Assembly: GCF_022201045.2 (NCBI RefSeq)
Contig: NC_068560.1
Span: forward strand, 33,691,001 to 33,755,000
Length of the DNA stretch: 64,000 nucleotides
Direction: 5' to 3'
DNA from: Citrus sinensis
Taxonomy: Eukaryota; Streptophyta; Magnoliopsida; Sapindales; Rutaceae
The notes beneath the pieces were generated by a model. It had not been told where the DNA came from. It did not search any database and saw only the letters and a program-made list of their open reading frames with translations. Below, one piece after another: positions 1-13,295 of this stretch (the stretch's first letter is position 1; each line of letters opens with the position of its first letter). The translations under genes and the position numbers were made by a program.

Positions 1-3000
1 AGTCCCGTAAAACTACTCCAGTGCGCTATTATAACAAAATGACTAGAAGCTAATCTGTGTGAGATTTGAGGCACGAAGAAAATATTGTAGAGCACTGATA
101 TTTGAAAAATCAAACCCGATGGTGATAAAACAACTATAAAATCATATGGTTTTAACTTGACTGGTTGACGAGAGCACAGTTGAGCAATGTGGTTGCCTGG
201 AATTAAATCACCTTGTTGGTGGTGACTTGACTCTGTATCCGACTTTCGTAGTCCAAAGGAATTAAGAAGTACACATAATACAGCCATACAATGAACCGGA
301 AAGCCATTTTCCCATCAATTCTGGAAGAAATGTTGCTAGGTTTTGGGTGGGTGCTGAGAGACCTCCAACTAACCAAAAAACTTGACTTAGCGTGAAAAGA
401 AAATCAAAGTAGCTACGGTGGCCGACTTTTCTTTGCTTACCATTACCACGTCTCGGGTGAGGTATTACCGTTCAGTCCATGCCCTTAGATAATTCTGGGG
501 TATCGTTGCAAGTGCTGGGGGTGCTCAAAGATTAAACAATCAAAATATGCAAGTGTGAATTAGAGATTCTTCATAAGATTAGCTTAGGTAAGTTCACATG
601 ATTGGACATACAAATTGGAAAGCAATCAAAACCAAATCTCCCATTGTTGTAAGTACCAAATTTATTTTTCCAATAATAGTTTCTTCTTTTTTTTAAATTA
701 AGAGACCAATAATAGGCTTAAATACTAGAAGATAAAGAAAATTTGGCAGTCGGCCCACAAGGAAAACCAAAACTGAAACCGCTCCAGGAAAATTTGATAA
801 ACAAAAAAAAAAAAAAATAGATTAATCTTATGTGGCTATCTAGAATCGCTCTGGTAGCTTTTTTTTTTTTTTTTTTTTGAATTTTGATAGTCTGAATTTG
901 GATATAATAAAATAAGCTAGAATGCATCTATCTGAATGACATTTTTTTAATATCTAAATATAAATGTTAAGTTGCTTGTTTTTTAAAAAAGAAAACATAT
1001 GAAATTATGATATTTCGACTATTTAACCTCATAAATATTAAAAATATTTATATTTATTTGTTAAACACATTACAAGTTATAAATAAATTATATGATTAGT
1101 TAAAAATTTTGATAATGTGTACCTTAACAAAGCATGAAAAATAAAAAAGATATTTAACACATGTATTTTTTGACATTAATATATGATACTTCTAATATTT
1201 TTTTAGTATATTATGTGATATATTTTCTAGTTAATTACGCAAGCCAACCAAGAATTGTTTAATCATTTGAATTAAAATTAATATATATAAAATAATATTT
1301 AAAATATATTGGAAAACTTGTAACTATAAACACAAATAAGTTGACCAATTATAAAACATACTCACCTAAAGTTTTATTACGTTTAAAATTCTCATTAACA
1401 ATAAAAAAAAAAGATAGTTGAATATGTAAAGAAAAAAATGAATAAATAAAAAATAATAAAAGGATAATTTTTTACTAAGAAATAAATATATTTAATAGGG
1501 TATTAATGAGAGAGAATATTAAATTTTCATTCACATGTTTGGCTATTTAGATAAAGTCAGAATATTTAACTTTTTTTCATTAAGACATTAACATAAGTCA
1601 TAGAAAACAAACAAATTTAAAACTCTAATTCTGTGAAAGTAGTTAAAATTATACTTTAGAAAAAAGAAAAAGCAATCCCTTAATCTTCACATGAAACTTT
1701 TTGAAAAAAAAAAGATAATGAACCTTTATAAAGTGGTTGACTTCCAGCTATATAATAAAAATGAGATGATGAGATATATAACAATTTTGGAAAAGACAAA
1801 ATTTTCAATTTAAAATTAAAGGTTTAGGACAGATTTACGATGTTTTAAATAAATATTTATAGTTATAAATTATTAATTTATCATACCGTAATTCTTTCCC
1901 AAATTTTAATTCTAAATACGAAGGTTTGCTCCATAATAACAACAACAGCAATAACAATCGTTTCCCGGCTCTAACAAACTGTAATTAATTATTAATTGTG
2001 ATTATATTTATACCAGGTGCATTCGTTAATAACTTAAAATTATAGAACAATAATTCTCCTCCAAATGCGTGACAGCCGACATGCTTATACATATATTTTT
2101 TCTGATGGACGACTTCTCGAAGGTCATCATTCAAATGCTGTCGTAATTGCTGAACACATCTACCATTTATTTTTTTTATTTTTATTTATTTTTTTAAACA
2201 AAAAAAAAATATCAATCTTTTCATTTAATTCACGCTGCTAAAAATTGCATTATTGTATTTGTCACTTGGCTTAGAAGGCTGGCATGTCACAGTCAATTAT
2301 GCTAAACGTGTCTAAAGTTTTATCCCAAACTGTAAATCACGAGTGGATGACTAAAGATGTGATGTTACTTATATTCATCAACGTCCGTACATCATTAAGA
2401 AATTTCTCTTATGAAAAAGGTGGATCTAATTTCATGGTCATGCATGTAGATGTAGGTCACAAATACTTAATTCAACTTTGAAATCAGTATTTTCAAAATC
2501 AATATTCTCAAATATTCGAGAGTTATCCACTCTACTCATATTTCATAAGGAATAGACTGACTCCACTCAATTATTTAATAATTGAGGGAGAATTGTAAAT
2601 AATCCCTATAAATACTTTTATGGAGGCTCGAACTTTTACACTCAACATTGTAAGTGTAAGAGTTCTCCCATTCGACCAAAGGTTCATTGGTAAATTTTAT
2701 TCCAATTTAATGGTCAGTTGGATCCCCCATATACATCAACGTACGTAGTCTCAAATTTACTCTAGATGTTCCATCTTAAACGATTGTGATATATAATCTG
2801 TTGTTTACCAAACCCGTTATATATAACTCATATAAAATTCAGTATAATTAAACCTTCAAAAAAAATGAAAATTAGTTAAGTTTGGTGGAAATATCAAACC
2901 ATGAAATCAGCCAATAAGTCCATATGATATCTACGGAGTCGCAATCATAATTTCGGTCATATTCCTCTCCGAGTTTATATTTTCGGCTTTATCTTATTTC

Positions 3001-3590
3001 ACACGTAATCAACTATTAAGACGGTATTTATTTTCTTTTCAAATTGTAATCCCAACAAAGTGTGAAAATTGAGAAGACAACAACCCTGTTCGTGTTTACT
3101 GAACCTGAATTGAGAATAAAATGAAATTTCTTTTTCTACCCTCTGGCTTTTATTTTATGTACAAAAAAAAACCACTCATTAAAAAAAAAAAAAAAAGTTC
3201 AGAACTCAAATTTAATCATCAAATAATTAACAATTTATTCTTATTTTAATCATGAGTTTCGCTAGGCTGACAATTAACATTGCTTCTCTTTCACTAAAAC
3301 AATTCTTCAGTTGATCCATCTTCAGCACTGAAAAAACAATACTCATGTCTGGCTACATAAATGGTTAAAAAAGTACATAATTAAAACCTCTCCATAAAAA
3401 TTAAAACCAAAATTAAGGACTCTCCAGAACACCGATTTACGGATACAAATGCTAAGCAGGAATATCTCTATGATATCTCTAGTATATTCTATTATATTTA
3501 TAAAGATTTTTTTTTCTTTTTTATTGCAAAAGTAATTACAAAACGATTTTACCAAGCTCAGAACAAGGCCTCAGCCCTCGGCAGCAAGTT
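1..3590. other. Intergenic, AT-rich, no gene seen
   Basis: I see no supportable coding region here. The stretch is very AT-rich with long A and T runs (for example around 859-878 and 3181-3196). The only open frames are short and low-complexity. A degenerate SINE copy lies at about 2490-2715 and is listed separately. The part nearest 3590 is downstream sequence of the minus-strand gene that ends there. Confidence 0.6.
2490..2715 (-). mobile_element. tRNA-derived SINE copy (family 2, copy A), degenerate
   Basis: Read on the minus strand, this has a Box A-like sequence (TGGTCGAATGG) and, about 40 bp further on, a Box B-like sequence (AGTTCGAGCC), the internal Pol III promoter layout of tRNA-derived SINEs. 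The body after Box B contains a TTATTTAATAATTGAG-type palindromic stretch and a TCGAATATTTGAG stretch, both shared with copies near 50.9 and 51.3 kb. No clear target-site duplication was found. The ends are approximate. Confidence 0.5.
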
Positions 3591-4900
3591 TTATTTCACA
3601 TTTTTGCGTTTCTTTTTGCGCATGAAAGAGAAGGACAAGCAGCCACCACTCTCCTGCCTGCAATAAAAAAAAAAATTAACATATCATTACTTGCAAAAAA
3701 AAAAAAAAAAAAGAAATTGCAATTTTTACATATGAAATTTTCCAAAAATATGTGCAAATTCTTTAGAAGCATATTGGAGGAATTTGTTAACGATGTTAAA
3801 CAAGACTCCCCTGTTTCATATGAGAACAAATTAATTAATTAACAATTAACTGGTAAGTTGTTATTCAATACTCCAAATCTAAATATATCGGATATAATTG
3901 GTAACTGGTGAGCAAAATCAAGAAAAAAGTTATAAACATGGATATGTCTGTACCTGCTGCTGTTTCTGCTAAGGCTGCTGCTACTATTGCTGCTAAGGCT
4001 GCTCTTGCCACTTCCATGATTGCTACTAGATCCGCTGCTTCGATCACTCTCACTTTGCTCAAATCTCTTCTTCCACCACTCTTTATCATCTACCGCAGCT
4101 CTATGATCAGATCCCTCAACCACTGGAGGCCTTGGAGCTACCTTAAAGCTATAAGCCCCCATTTCACTCTTCTTCTTGTTCTTCTTGTTCTTGTTCTTCT
4201 TATTACTCTTGGTTCCAAAAGCCAAAGGAAACACCATCTTCAGCAAAAACCCTTCTTTATTCTTATTGTCACTCACACTCCCATTCCTCTTCTTCACAAT
4301 CTCCATCTTCTTGATCTTATCATTTTTCTTTTTCTTCTTCGAATTCACTTCTTCGTGTTCTTCTACCTGCTGTTGTTCTTGTTTAACTTCAACAACCGGC
4401 TGCCGCTCAACAAGATCTTTCAAAGAAAGCTCGTAACAGGACTCGGGCATTTTACTAACCATTTCCATGAGCTCCCTCTGCCCTCTAGCAATGGCCTGAG
4501 CTTTAGACGCCGGGGACATGTTCCGATAATTCTTCCGATGGTGGGACGGCGGGAGACTTGCACTAGGGCCCCACACAGGGGGCGGGGGAGTGCTGAACCC
4601 AAACTCAGCTGGCTCTTCATCACCCTCATCACCACCACCACCATCATCATCATCACGCGGCTGATGATCTATGTCAATAAGCGGGCCGCTCCAGCTTTGT
4701 CTGAATCTAGCATAATTCTCAGCTGACTTTCTGACGCGGTTACCGTAATCCCTGATGTCATCGTAACTGACATGACTGTCGCAGCTCATACGGCCTGGTT
4801 GGTAGATTTGAATTTGATCCTCTGACGACTGGAAATTCATTAGGTGCCGCTGCTTGTAATTGTGGGCTGCTGATGCTGTCGTTCTTTCCGAATCAAACAT
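3591..4900 (-). CDS. Plant-specific protein of unknown function, 2 exons
   Basis: Join of 3954-4900 and 3591-3657 on the minus strand, 337 aa. The donor CAG/gtacag and acceptor ttgcag/GCAG keep frame and give a basic tail (RKKKRKNVK). The first ATG in frame is at 4900; the open frame continues upstream only to a GTG and is probably 5' UTR. Visible features are an acidic Asp/Gly run near residues 83-97, a Pro-rich WG-containing patch (104-112), the motif RELMEMVSKMPESCYELSLK (142-161), a Lys-rich stretch (188-204 and 231-245), an EWW motif (274-276) and a Ser-rich region (288-315). The motif around MPESCYELSLKDLVE recalls an uncharacterised plant family, so I assign no function. The Lys-rich segments suggest nuclear localisation (inference). 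Intron retention would give a different tail ending about 115 bp into the intron. Confidence 0.75.
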
Positions 4901-7900
4901 GATTTTTTTTTTCCCCTTCTTTTCCTTTTGGGTTTTAAGACAAAGAGGGAGTTGTTGTCGTTTCAGGTTGTGGGGATCGTGAATTGTGATTGTGGTTTGC
5001 TTGGAGTTTGGTGCACGGATGCTAATGTTATCCCCCACCGACTCTTACTCATGAGGAATCTGTTATTTATTTTTTCGTATTTATTCAAAAACTGGGGTAG
5101 CAAATTAACTTGTGGATTCCTGCGTTTCAGCAAAATTAAAAGTAATCACATAATTTATATTATTTCTCAATTGGGTCCGTAGATTAGAGCGTCCTTTCTG
5201 AGTTGACTATGTACGAGGACTATTTTGCTGCTGCGTTTTAGGCATTGTAAAACATCCCAAAAGGCTCCATTAAATCTTAAGAAACTGCTCTACAAGCCAA
5301 TAGTCTAGGGTTTCTTCTAGAAAGACTATCATTATTAATTTTAATCCAAGATAAATATAAATAATGTCAAAAGACAGTCTTAAATTCTAACAATTGGTGT
5401 TTTTCGACTAACATATAAATGAGAGAAAAAGGTAAATAGATAATTATAGTTGAAGAATAGAATCAAGGCATGACAACCTCGAAAAAAATAAAATAACTAA
5501 AAGTCAAATATTACACTTGCTATAAAGGATTTCATTCAAAACATCATTTGTTTTGTATTTTTCTAAATATTTGATTTTATATTACAATATTATATGAATT
5601 CATTGAAATTTTTTTTTTTAAATAAGAAAATATTTATTTGGTACATATAAAGAAAAGTTTGTCTGCCTTATTAAAAATCTAAAAAAGATATAACTGTAAT
5701 ATTGTATACTTAAATCGCGATTTAATCTCAACATAGGGACTCAGATATTATTAAGAGTGTGAAAGAAATGATTTCCAATAACGATACGCATACACATACA
5801 TGGGGGGATGTGATAGTGCGTGGTGGGGAGGTTAATGTCATAAAAAGTCAAGGGGTTCTAGATGGAGAGCCAGGTTGATGACGATGATCATCTTGAAATT
5901 TGAAAATATACTCTGGGCCCCATTTCTCACCCATTTTTTCTTTTTCTTTTTTTCTTTTTTGTGCCCTCGATTTTGTCTTTTTGAGGGGGAGCTTTGGCTT
6001 TTGCTTTTAGATTGTAGCTTTAGTTGTTAATTTGTCTTTTTTCTGTGGCAGAGGATTGGCCAGCTATTAAGCTAAGCTAAAGTGCCAAACAGTCCCCCAT
6101 TCGTGTGCCTTGACTTTTTTTAATCGAATCCTATAACGGATACTATGTGAAATTGGCTAGTGGTTAAGTAAATTACAGTCCGACATTTTTTTTTTAATTT
6201 AATAGAAAATGTTATCTTAATGGAGAAGGCAAAAAAGATAACAAAAATCGTGAATTGTGCGTGAGCCGTTGAGCAGTGATTTTGTCCGAATAAGCCTCGA
6301 CCATTTTGCGGCTTTTTAGGAATTGGTGATATTTTTTCTCAGACTTTGCATGAACTTTTTTTTTTTTTTTTTAAATTATAGGCTTTTAGTTTTTTTTTTT
6401 TTTTTTTTTTGGTTGTATTTGTAAAGTTAACATTTGACATTTAATATAAAATCACTAGTGGTTTGATGGTTCTTACCATCTACATAAAATTTTCGGCTAT
6501 AAAATAGTTGCAATCTAGAAGATGATGAGTTCATTTATGGTATTAAAATGACTAATAAATTAAGATTTAATATCTATTAAAAACATTCATCTCCTGGTTT
6601 GCTTGTTTTCATTCTCTATGTGGTTGCAAGAATTTGATGTCGACTTGGATGTTTTGATAACAATTATTTTACCGAACTTAATCTATAAGTTGAGTCCTAG
6701 TAGAAGTTTCTTTTTCACTTTTTGTTAATCTATAAGTTAACGAAAATGACCTATAAAATTAAATTTTAATATGTATTAGAGAACCACTCATTGGTTTGAC
6801 GGCTTTCGCTCTCTACGACTGCACCTAATTAAGTGCATTAGATATGGATGGAGAAATTTAACTTGTACATCTAAATTTAATTTAGAATTTGAGTCCTAAT
6901 TGAAGATGTTTAAGAAAAAAATGATATATAAATTAAGATTTAATATTTATTAAAGAACTATCTGTTGGTTTGATAGTTTTCGCTAGCATTGAATATCGAC
7001 AGCTATTTGAGTCGTAATATACTTGAACTTAACTATAAGTTGAGTAGTAGTTTGTATTTAAAACATGATATATATTTAACATCTTTTTTATGGTTCTAAC
7101 TCTTTGTGGCTAGTGGCTACAAGTATTTGGTTTTGATGAAAAATTTAGACGTTGATATGGTTACAATTAATCTAGAAGTTGAGCACTCTTATATAGTACT
7201 TAAAAAATGATATATGTATATATATATATAAATTGAGATTTGACGTTCATTAGACAATTTCTCGTTATGGATCTGGTGGCTTTCACTTAGAAAACTGAAC
7301 TCGTGGAAGTAGAGGCATAATAAACAGTATTTAAAAAAAGTTTTTTTTTAATATTGAAAATCCGTAACAAATTTACACTTTTGAAAGGGGAACCGTGGTC
7401 AAAGTTTTATCCATTTTTCTGAAAATATTTGATATCGAACATCAAATCTTTAAAATACAAATTTCATAATTTTTATTTAATTGACCATTAAAACTTCATA
7501 GAGTTATGAACACGGCTTGACAAAACATTGATTATAATAGAATTACTAAATATTGCCGTTCATGCCGGGGCAAGATCCACGTGTTATCATTTATATAATG
7601 AGGAAGGATTGGTTATTATTTTCACTCCCACCAACTGTGATATAATTAATTGTAAGGTTTTTTTTTTATTTTATTTAAAAAAAAAAGCCATGTGTAATTG
7701 CTCCAAACCTTGCCTTATATATAAAGCGAAAATACCTGCACCCAAAAATTTTTAGTTATTTTACCATCTATTATTGAGTAGCATTTTAATATAGAGAATT
7801 AATTAGCTAATGTTAAGTAAGAGGATAATTTAAATTATGTTTCATTTTAAACCAAAATTTTAAATTATAATATTCTATTAACAAAAAAAGGGACCAATAG

Positions 7901-10458
7901 CTTTGATTGACTAATGAAAACGTTTTTTTTTTTCAATGGTAAACCGAATCTTCAGACTATGCAATTCACATGATACTAGATCGGACTAAAATTTCTTAAA
8001 ATGACTGAAACTAGATATAATTGGAATTTAATAATAACCTATTGGTTCCAACGAGTACCTAAACAAGTTAGAAAATTGAACAAAAACGTATACTTGGATT
8101 TTCAAATATTGCATTATCCTCGAGAAAACTGATAAAAGGAAATCTCAACCCTCCAAAATTGACTTTAAAAAAAAAGAAATATAATTTCTTGCCGGCTATT
8201 GAATTTGCATGGCAGAATTTAATTAATTCTATCCATTCAAAACGTTCTTTTTTAATTTTTATTTTTTAAGAACAAAACAGATGGAGCATTACAATTAGCC
8301 GACCAAAAGCCCCCATAAAACTTTTCATAAAAGTTATTTGAGAGTGGAGAACGGGGTCTGCTTATTAAAGAAATGAGTTATTGAATAAATATATGGGCAT
8401 ATCTTTGTCTATGAAGAGACACCAGTAAAGTAGAAAAAAGAAGAAAAAAAAAAGATATTAAATCTCATTCTTAGCAATTAATTCATTGTTTTTTTTTTAA
8501 AAAAAAACTTTTCACTGTTGGTTGCCCATTCAATTATTGATCTTTAGCCCCGTGAAATCGTCACTTTTTATGCAAAGTCCAAAAAAAAATTGAATTAAAA
8601 TCTTTTCCTTTCACTTTACCCAAAAGAGACTAAAAAGGAAGGCAATACTTGAAAAATAATCTTCCCTTTTTTTGACCTACTTAGTTTAAGAACCGAATTA
8701 TCATATCAGTATGTGTCGATTACTCGAATATTCGGAACCTTGGCTAGAATCTCATTGTCCCTTACGTGTCCTGAATGTATTATATCTTACATAGGACCCA
8801 AAAATTTAAGGGATAGGCATGCTACGGGTCTATCAAGGAACTTAAAATTTGTGGCATGAAGCATATGAAAATTAAATCTTATTTACACTTGAGCCCCTAC
8901 AACTTTGAGAGTGTGATGTTCTACCCCTATTTTTCTTTTCAACTCTAATCCCTAAAACTTTACAATTACTTGTCGTTTTGACCCACTGCTGGTTTCTAAT
9001 TCTCCCCTGATTCTGATTGTATCCATCTCCGTAGTACGCGGTAGTCAAAACTTATGTTATGATCAACTTGATCATCATCCGTTTGTTTGTACGTACGACA
9101 AAATTTTAATACTAAATGACTCAAATTTGTCCACAAAAATCAATCGTGGATTTTGAATTGCATCACCTGCCATTCTCTAATTGGTCTGCGACCCTTTTGA
9201 ACACCCCAGATTGAAGAAAAAGTTTTCGTAGCGCAGCTGCACAACTAAAAGAACAGAAAGAAGAAGGAAAATTAAAAAAAAAAAAAAAAATCCTAATTGC
9301 GACTGTGCCTCGCAACTACATTATAATAGTTATAAGTCAAACAGAACCAAACTAAAATTTTCTCCTTTTTTTTATATGTTTCTAGAAATGTCACATGACA
9401 CTGCTCTTATCAAGCCACAAGAAACTTGAGTCGTGGGAATGAAGAGGAAGCAATTTATAGCTACGTGTTCATAACATGGCGAGCACTCGTGTCTATGCAT
9501 TTATTTATGTGAAATTTAGAGTAATTAAATGTCAAAATTAATTTTTTTTTTAAAGGCCGAATCTAGATGGTAATTTGTCCTGGTTCATCATCTTCTTCTT
9601 TGTTGCTTGGCATATCTTAATAAGTTTTAGTTAACATTTAAATATAAATAAGATGTTCGTTTTCAATTTTGCCATATACAATCACTTTTATAATACCAAC
9701 TAGCAACTCGAATATGACTATTGTAGGTAAACAAATATAATTTCTTGCCAAAATAAATATTTTTATAAATTAGAATATGTAGCGTTAACTCAAAAGTAAA
9801 AAAAAGTCGTTTATTTTTTTTTTTTAGAATACAAATATTATATTTGTAGTGTTAAATTAAATAGTAAACGCATTTAAAAAATATGAATAACGGAAATTAA
9901 ATTATATGAAAATATCATACGCTAAAACAAACATCCAAATATAAATTCTCCTCTTTTTTTTTTTTTTAATTAAACGAAGGATTAAAAAAAGAAGAAGAAG
10001 AAAATGAATGATGGTGATGGAAATTGTTGTTCACCTCATTGATGACATCATCTCGACGTAAATGTTGTTTCATTATAATAATAGTTCTGTTCGTTGAACT
10101 TGGCAATTTATTTTTATATCTGTTGATTTGTTACACCAAAGTCCGCCCCGAGCGCTAAGACATGAACATATAATTAAATATATATTTTTTTAAAATGTAG
10201 AATTATTACAATAGAGTATCAAATCCTATGGGTTAGATTTTGTAATCATTAAGATTTAGGAATTATGACGAAAACCAGTTCATGTTCTTTCTAATTATTA
10301 TCGAAGTTGATGTATGTCGAATATTTAGGGTAGGTCAGTCAAAAAAATTGCGGGAAAAACATAATCCAATAATCCATAAGCCCGGAACTTTATTGAGGAA
10401 AATATATATAAAAAAAAATGAAAAATACTTGAAACTCGCAGGTGTTTATTTAATTTGC
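4901..10458. other. Intergenic, 5.5 kb, no gene recognised
   Basis: This separates a minus-strand gene from a plus-strand gene, so it should contain two divergent promoters. It holds many poly-T and poly-A runs (6358-6372, 6391-6410, 9277-9290) and a short TA microsatellite near 7209-7228. No frame longer than about 75 codons is present and none is recognisable. The open frame from 10282 is an in-frame extension of the PPR gene, discussed there. Confidence 0.55.
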
Positions 10459-12579
10459 ATGGCGGGAAATGCAGCCACAATACTGAAAAACATTCTGAGC
10501 AATTCGTCACCAAAACCCACTCCTAGCAAAACCCTAACCAAAACTATCTCAGGTCACCTCAAATCGAACGGTCTCCGAAAAGCCATATCCGTTCTCTTTG
10601 CTTCCGGAGAGCCCGTCTCTTACTCGCTTTATGCCCATCTCTTTCAGCTTTGCGCTTCAAGTAAAGCCATCGTTGAGGCTCGAAAACTCGAATCCAACTT
10701 AGTTACTTTCTACCCCACACCGCCGGTATTCCTCTTGAATCGTGCCATTGAGTGTTACGGCAAATGCGGGAACTTGGATGATGCGAGGGGGCTGTTTGAT
10801 GAAATGCCTGAGAGAGATGGTGGGTCTTGGAATGCGATGCTTGGCGCCTACACGCAAAATGGGTTTCCGGGGAGGACGTTGGAGTTGTTTTTGGATATGA
10901 ATCATTCAGGGGTTTCTGCAAATCAGATTACCTATGCTAATGTTTTGCGGTCGTCTGCCGAGGAATTGGAGCTTGGTGTTTCAAAGCAGCTTCATGGATT
11001 GATTGTGAAACGTGGGTTTTGCGGGAATGTGATTTTGGAGAGTTCCCTTGTGGATGCGTATGGGAAGTGTATGGTTATGACTGATTCGAGGAGAATGTTT
11101 GATGACATTCAGAATAAGAATGCAGTTTCTTGGAATGTTATTGTGAGAAGGTATCTTGTGGCGGGGAATGGAAAGGAGGCTGTAGTTATGTTTTTTAAGA
11201 TGTTGAGAGAAGATATTAGGCCGCTGAATTTTACTTTTGCCAACGCGCTATTTGCTTGTTCATTTTTATCTTCACCATATGAGGGGATGCAGATTCATGG
11301 AGTTATTATTAAGATTGATTTTGAAGGGGATGATGTGGTTTTGGGGTCCCTCACTGAGATGTATGTTAAATGTGGAAGACTAGAGGATGCTCGGGGCCTT
11401 TTGGACCAACCTGATGAGAGGAATATAATTTCTTGGACTTCTATCGTGTCGGGATATGCCATTAGTGGGAGAATTAGAGAGGCAAGAGAACTCTTCAATG
11501 AGATGCCTGAACGCAATGTGATATCATGGAATGCAATGTTAGCTGGGTATACTCGTTCTCTTCTGTGGAAAGAGGCTTTGGATTTTGTTTTTCTTATGCG
11601 AAAGACAACTAAAGACATTGATCAGGTCACTCTTGGGTTGATTCTAAATGTTTGTGCTGGTCTTTCAGAGATTAAAATGGGGAAAGAAGTTCATGGTTTT
11701 ATCCATCGAAATGATTATTCGTCCAATATCTTTGTCAGCAATGCTCTCCTTGACATGTACCGCAAATGTGGTAACCTGAGAAGTGCCAGAATTTGGTTTT
11801 ACCAAATGAGTCAACGGCGGGACAAGGTTTCTTGGAATGCTGTGTTGACTGGCTATGCTCGTCGTGGTCAGAGTGAAGAAGCTATGACATCTTTCTCAGA
11901 GATGCAATGGGAGACAAGACCTAGTAAATTTACATTTGAAACTCTTTTGGCAGCATGTGCAAACATTTCTTCTCTTGAGCAAGGCAAACAAATTCATTGT
12001 TTCGTGATTAGAAATTGTTACGAGATAAATGTTGTATGCAGAGGAGCTTTAGTTGAGGTGTACACTAAATGCTGTTGTCTTGAGTATGCAATACGGGTTT
12101 TCAAGGAGTCATCTTCATTGGATGTGATTATTTGCAACTCTATGATTTTGGGATTTTGTCATAATGAAAGGGGCAGAGAAGCACTTGAAGTGTTTGGTTT
12201 AATGAAGAAGGAAGGAATTAAGCCAGACCATATCACCTTTCATGGAATTCTGCTTGCTTGTGTACATGAAGGTAATGTTAAGTTGGCTCTACAGTTTTTT
12301 GATTCAATGAGGTGTAAATACGGTATCATACCTCAGTTGGAACACTATGAATGCATGATCAAGCTCTACTGCCGTTATGGATACATGAAGGAGCTTGAAG
12401 ATTTTGTGAACAGGATGCCATTCAATCCCACTGTTCCAATGTTAAGAAAAATATTTGACAAATGTAGAAAAAATGGGTATGCGATGTTAGGAGAATGGGC
12501 TGCTAGACGACTTAATGAATTGAACCCTTGGGCTCCATTCCAGTTTAAGATAACAACAAACAGAATTGACAGGTACTGA
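10459..12579 (+). CDS. PLS-class PPR protein, At3g26540-like
   Basis: Intronless, 706 aa. The repeats show the plant-specific P-L-S pattern, with recurring LFDEMPERD, SWNAMLGAYTQNG and KQIHCFVIRN-type blocks from about residue 90 to 640. The family acts in mitochondria or plastids on specific transcripts (editing, splicing or stability); the target is unknown here. ATG 10459 begins MAGNAATILKNIL and fits my memory of the Arabidopsis At3g26540 N-terminus, which also continues EPVS.SLYAHLFQ and VEARKLES. An ATG at 10282 is in frame and would add 59 residues of low-quality basic sequence; I prefer 10459. The C-terminus after residue about 640 resembles a short E-like region; there is no DYW deaminase domain. 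Next gene is 716 bp downstream on the same strand. Confidence 0.85.
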   Translation: MAGNAATILKNILSNSSPKPTPSKTLTKTISGHLKSNGLRKAISVLFASGEPVSYSLYAHLFQLCASSKAIVEARKLESNLVTFYPTPPVFLLNRAIECYGKCGNLDDARGLFDEMPERDGGSWNAMLGAYTQNGFPGRTLELFLDMNHSGVSANQITYANVLRSSAEELELGVSKQLHGLIVKRGFCGNVILESSLVDAYGKCMVMTDSRRMFDDIQNKNAVSWNVIVRRYLVAGNGKEAVVMFFKMLREDIRPLNFTFANALFACSFLSSPYEGMQIHGVIIKIDFEGDDVVLGSLTEMYVKCGRLEDARGLLDQPDERNIISWTSIVSGYAISGRIREARELFNEMPERNVISWNAMLAGYTRSLLWKEALDFVFLMRKTTKDIDQVTLGLILNVCAGLSEIKMGKEVHGFIHRNDYSSNIFVSNALLDMYRKCGNLRSARIWFYQMSQRRDKVSWNAVLTGYARRGQSEEAMTSFSEMQWETRPSKFTFETLLAACANISSLEQGKQIHCFVIRNCYEINVVCRGALVEVYTKCCCLEYAIRVFKESSSLDVIICNSMILGFCHNERGREALEVFGLMKKEGIKPDHITFHGILLACVHEGNVKLALQFFDSMRCKYGIIPQLEHYECMIKLYCRYGYMKELEDFVNRMPFNPTVPMLRKIFDKCRKNGYAMLGEWAARRLNELNPWAPFQFKITTNRIDRY

Positions 12580-13295
12580 TAATCAGGATTGCACATAGGA
12601 GAATCTATCTTCTGCACATACCTATGCTGTGAGGCTAGCAGCTGCAATTGATTTCTTCAGCCCCCTGAGTAGCTGCCTACAGAATGCAAGAATCCATGGT
12701 TCCAGGGGCACGTAACTGACAATTATGCATGGCGAGAATCCATGGCCGCAAAAGGGTCTTTTCTCAATCCATAATCGCAGGATTCACTGCATAAAGGGAG
12801 CTACGGCATACACAGCTGTGAAGTGAGCTCATCAAATGGGATAAGTTGGTTTATACTTGGGGACTTTTTGTAGGAAATTAATTATTATTTTTTAACTGGC
12901 TGGCAAATAAGCTTGTGAAATTTCCCGAGCAGGCTACAGTAATTTTAACGTATAGGTGACCTTCATGTGAGAATCACGCCGCGCCATAATGTTAATTGTC
13001 TATGAACTTACGTACAAAGTGAAGCTGAATAATAAATACTTCATTTCATCCAAAGGAAACTGTTTTTGTTTCGTAATAAATGATTTTGTGTTTCTTTTAG
13101 ATTAGCCTCATACTTGCAGCCAAGAAATTACAAAAGCTTTAGTTTCTTCAGTTACAATATTAGGGCATATCTGTGCCTCTTACTTTATTCTTATGCCCTA
13201 ACAAGGTAGGTGTTCATTAAAAGCTCAAGTGGCTGTTACAATTACAAAAGGACTCTTGGTACAATACAAATGAATGAATACTTTTTCCCTTGACC
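12580..13295. other. Spacer between two PPR genes
   Basis: A 716-bp spacer holding the presumed 3' UTR of the upstream PPR gene and the promoter and leader of the next. An AATAAA sits at 13030-13035, a plausible polyadenylation signal. No coding region seen. Confidence 0.5.

Noticed and set aside
3908-4726. A 272-codon open frame on the plus strand opposite the unknown gene
   Set aside because: It is antisense to a well-supported minus-strand exon; its Leu/Pro/Ala runs are complements of the Lys/Ser/Gly runs of the real protein.
4901-5038. N-terminal extension of the unknown minus-strand gene to 5038
   Set aside because: The frame begins with GTG, not ATG, and reads an A-rich leader as Lys-rich protein. 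ATG 4900 is the first real start.
10282-10458. Upstream in-frame ATG of the first PPR gene
   Set aside because: It adds 59 residues with no family match; the MAGN start at 10459 fits the related protein better.
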